DNA of 8,530 bases from the NCBI GenBank assembly GCA_964396555.1, contig CAYNFX010000080.1, positions 1-8,530 on the forward strand. Direction: 5' to 3'. The number at the start of each line of letters is the position of its first letter. Within the stretch, counting starts at the first letter, position 1. A program made the translations under genes and the position numbers. The notes under the pieces are model-generated. The model had not been told where the DNA came from. It made no database searches and saw only the letters and a program-made list of their open reading frames with translations. Shown in pieces: positions 6,251 through 8,530 of this stretch. The DNA is from Geofilum sp964396555. GTDB taxonomy: Bacteria; Bacteroidota; Bacteroidia; Bacteroidales; Marinilabiliaceae.

Positions 6251-8431
6251 ATGACTAAGCAAATTGATTTGATTCAGCATTTGAAGCGTAATTTTGGGTT
6301 TGATTCTTTTAAGGGGAATCAGGAGGAGATCATACGCAATGTCCTGGAGGGGAATGATACCTTTGTACTGATGCCTACCGGGGGGGGGAAGTCATTATGC
6401 TATCAATTGCCTGCACTAATGATGGAAGGAACAGCCATAGTTATCTCTCCCCTTATTGCCTTGATGAAGAACCAGGTGGATGCAATGCGCAACTTTGGCG
6501 AGGATGACGGGGTAGCGCATTTTCTCAACTCTTCACTTACTAAGGCTGCAATAACCCAGGTTAAGGAGGACGTCACCTCTGGTCGTACCAAACTGCTATA
6601 TGTTGCTCCGGAGTCATTGACAAAGGAGGAAAATATTCAGTTTCTACAAAGTATAAAGATATCCTTCTATGCCGTAGATGAGGCTCACTGTATTTCTGAG
6701 TGGGGTCATGACTTTCGCCCGGAGTACCGCCGTATACGTCCTATAATCAACGAAATAGGTGAAGCCCCAATAATTGCGCTAACTGCTACAGCTACACCAA
6801 AGGTGCAGCATGATATACAGAAGACACTCGGTATTCAGGATGCCTATGTTTTCAAGTCGTCCTTCAACCGTCCCAACCTTTATTATGAGATACGTCCTAA
6901 GGTTGAGGCTTCTAAGGAGATAATAAAAATTCTGAAAGAAAACGCCGGAAAATCTTGTATTATATATTGTCTTAGCCGTAAGAAGGTAGAGGAACTTGCT
7001 GAGTTGTTAGTTGTAAACGGTATCAAGGCCCTGGCCTACCATGCAGGGATGGATGCATCTACTAGAGCAGCCAATCAGGATAAGTTCCTTTATGAGGAGG
7101 TTGATATTATTGTAGCCACCATAGCCTTTGGTATGGGTATTGACAAGCCTGATGTGCGTATCGTGATCCACTATGATATGCCCAAGAGTCTTGAGGGTTA
7201 TTATCAGGAAACCGGTCGTGCGGGTCGTGACGGAGGCGAAGGTCGTTGTATAGCATTCTATAGCTACAAGGATATTCAGAAGCTGGAGAAGTTTATGCAG
7301 GGTAAGCCAGTTGCTGAGCAGGAGATAGGCAAACAACTGCTCAGCGAGACTGTGGCGTATGCAGAAACATCACTATGTCGCCGCAAACTTCTGCTTCACT
7401 ATTTTGGTGAACAATATAAGGAGGATAACTGTGACTCGTGTGATAACTGTCTTCATCCCAAGGAGCAGTTTGAAGGAATGGGCTCGATCCTTACACTGAT
7501 CAAGGTTATTCAGGAGACCAAAGAGAAGTTTAAAACTGACCATATTATAGATGTGCTTATAGGTAAGGAGTCTGTATCCGTTAAGGCCTATGGGCATCAT
7601 GAGCTTGAGGATTTTGGGGTTGGTGATGAGTACGACGATAAATATTGGGATGCAGTAATTCGACATGCTCTTATCGAAGGGCTCTTATCAAAGGAAATAG
7701 AAAACTATGGTCTGCTTAAGATCAGCGATAAAGGTAGGGAGTATCTCAACAAGCCATATAGTATTCTGATCACAAAGAATCATGATTATAGTGATATGGA
7801 GGATGAGAGCAGAGCCGGGGGAGGAACTGCTGCTGTCGATATGGAACTATTCTCAATGCTTAAGGATCTGAGAAAGGAGATTTCCCGTAAGCTTAATCTT
7901 CCACCTTTTGTGATATTCCAGGATCCTTCTCTGGAGGCAATGTCTACTTACTACCCCATCACTGTCGAAGAACTTCAGAATATGCCGGGGGTTGGAGTGG
8001 GTAAGGCCAAGCGTTTTGGAGATGAATTCCTGAAACTCATAAAAGGTCATGTAGAGGAAAATGATATTGATCGACCCATCGACATGGTGGTCAAGTCTGT
8101 GGCCAATAAATCAAAACTCAAGATATCCATCATTCAAAGCATAGACCGCAAAGTTCCCCTCGATGACCTGGCTGAAGGTAAGGGTATTGAAATGAACGAC
8201 CTGCTCAAGGAACTGGAGTCTATAGTTTACAGCGGGACCAGGGTCAACATTGATTACTTTATTGACCAGGTGATGGACGAGGAACACAGGGATGATATCT
8301 TTGCCTACTTTAAGGAGGAAGCTGAGTCGGATGATATAACAACAGCCCTTATGGAACTTGGTGAAGATGAATTCACCGAGGAAGAGGTCAGAATGATCAG
8401 GATCAAATTTATCTCCGAGGTAGGAAACTAG
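6251..8431 (+). CDS. recQ: ATP-dependent DNA helicase RecQ
   Basis: RecQ is a superfamily 2, 3'-to-5' DNA helicase acting in recombinational repair and stalled-fork processing. The 726 residues exceed the 609 of E. coli RecQ because of an extra C-terminal region. In order: Q-motif Gln at 24, Walker A MPTGGGKS (41-48), VISPLIALMKNQ (64-75), DEAHCISEWGHDFRP (143-157), ALTATAT (176-182), motif V AFGMGIDKPDVR (292-303), motif VI QETGRAGRDG (319-328), zinc-binding cysteines C376, C394, C397 and C400, an RQC winged helix at about 409-505, an HRDC domain at about 530-600 with PGVGVGKAKRFG (579-590), and a C-terminal helix-turn-helix-like region (605-726) typical of long RecQ forms. All catalytic motifs are intact. 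The gene is divergent from the lactonase-like gene. The Walker A glycines are encoded by nine consecutive G (6380-6388). Confidence 0.98.
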   Translation: MTKQIDLIQHLKRNFGFDSFKGNQEEIIRNVLEGNDTFVLMPTGGGKSLCYQLPALMMEGTAIVISPLIALMKNQVDAMRNFGEDDGVAHFLNSSLTKAAITQVKEDVTSGRTKLLYVAPESLTKEENIQFLQSIKISFYAVDEAHCISEWGHDFRPEYRRIRPIINEIGEAPIIALTATATPKVQHDIQKTLGIQDAYVFKSSFNRPNLYYEIRPKVEASKEIIKILKENAGKSCIIYCLSRKKVEELAELLVVNGIKALAYHAGMDASTRAANQDKFLYEEVDIIVATIAFGMGIDKPDVRIVIHYDMPKSLEGYYQETGRAGRDGGEGRCIAFYSYKDIQKLEKFMQGKPVAEQEIGKQLLSETVAYAETSLCRRKLLLHYFGEQYKEDNCDSCDNCLHPKEQFEGMGSILTLIKVIQETKEKFKTDHIIDVLIGKESVSVKAYGHHELEDFGVGDEYDDKYWDAVIRHALIEGLLSKEIENYGLLKISDKGREYLNKPYSILITKNHDYSDMEDESRAGGGTAAVDMELFSMLKDLRKEISRKLNLPPFVIFQDPSLEAMSTYYPITVEELQNMPGVGVGKAKRFGDEFLKLIKGHVEENDIDRPIDMVVKSVANKSKLKISIIQSIDRKVPLDDLAEGKGIEMNDLLKELESIVYSGTRVNIDYFIDQVMDEEHRDDIFAYFKEEAESDDITTALMELGEDEFTEEEVRMIRIKFISEVGN

Positions 8432-8446
8432 GCTTGCTTGTAGGAT

Positions 8447-8530
8447 TCAGTAAAGTTCCTGGGAACTGAGTGGACGGTGCAAGTTTCCAAAGAAGGGTAC
8501 GTGGTTATGCAGATACTTTAGAATCGTTTC
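8447..8530 (-). CDS. Possible 3' end of a convergent gene, product unknown
   Basis: On the minus strand one frame is open from the window edge for 27 codons to a TGA at 8447-8449, reading ETILKYLHNHVPFFGNLHRP and ending LSSQELY. The other two minus-strand frames hit stops within this stretch. The composition is protein-like, and a stop 15 bases beyond the recQ stop fits a tight convergent pair. A plus-strand frame is also open over part of the same stretch, so the call is weak. I do not recognise the family. Confidence 0.3.
   Translation of the reverse strand, partial: ETILKYLHNHVPFFGNLHRPLSSQELY
8454..8467. repeat. Perfect dyad AGTTCC-TG-GGAACT just after recQ
   Basis: The two 6-base arms lie 23 bases after the recQ stop. 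A five-pair stem with a CTGG loop is possible in RNA, but no T tract follows on the plus strand and only TTTA follows on the minus strand, so it is not a standard intrinsic terminator. If the convergent gene is real, the dyad lies within its last codons. Confidence 0.3.

Noticed and set aside
7007..7336. 109-codon open frame on the minus strand
   Set aside because: It is antisense to the conserved helicase motifs V-VI of recQ and has no independent signature.
1..8530. CRISPR arrays, tRNA or rRNA genes, insertion sequences, phage genes or a defence island
   Set aside because: There are no regularly spaced repeats, cloverleaf-like sequences, transposase or integrase motifs. All large genes are housekeeping or secretion genes with similar base composition.

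Overview
The window looks like ordinary chromosomal DNA from a member of the Bacteroidota, probably class Bacteroidia or a close relative. The evidence is a PorQ-like component of the type IX secretion system (a system known only from this phylum and its relatives), a -7 promoter element of the phylum-specific form TAnnTTTG upstream of porQ, mostly A-rich leaders without strong Shine-Dalgarno sequences, and a long RecQ helicase with the extra C-terminal domain common in this phylum. I cannot name the genus from sequence alone.

Layout, left to right. Positions 1-564 (minus strand) hold an acyl-carrier-protein phosphodiesterase (AcpH/DUF479) gene that lacks only its last few codons at the window edge. 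A hairpin with a T tract at 721-765 ends the next transcription unit. That unit reads leftwards from about 4540 to 798 and contains porQ (type IX secretion), cmk (CMP kinase), ispH (last step of the MEP isoprenoid pathway) and pfkA (ATP-dependent phosphofructokinase). The gaps between these genes are 83, 1 and 18 bases, so this is very likely one operon that joins an outer-membrane secretion part to three housekeeping enzymes. Upstream of it, also on the minus strand, lies a secreted or lipoprotein-type member of the 6-phosphogluconolactonase beta-propeller family (4560-5684).

A 566-base non-coding stretch (5685-6250) separates the lactonase-like gene from a divergent recQ gene (6251-8431, plus strand). 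The stretch contains several short dyads, a strongly G-over-C-biased segment, a perfect -7 promoter element near recQ and one very small candidate ORF behind a strong Shine-Dalgarno sequence. After recQ there may be the 3' end of a convergent gene running in from the right edge.

I found no CRISPR array, tRNA, rRNA, insertion sequence, phage gene or defence system. Nothing here amounts to a new multi-gene system. The points most worth a second look are the nine-G tract that encodes the RecQ Walker A glycines, the TTG start of porQ, the exported location of a cytosolic-type lactonase fold, and the contents of the long divergent intergenic region.
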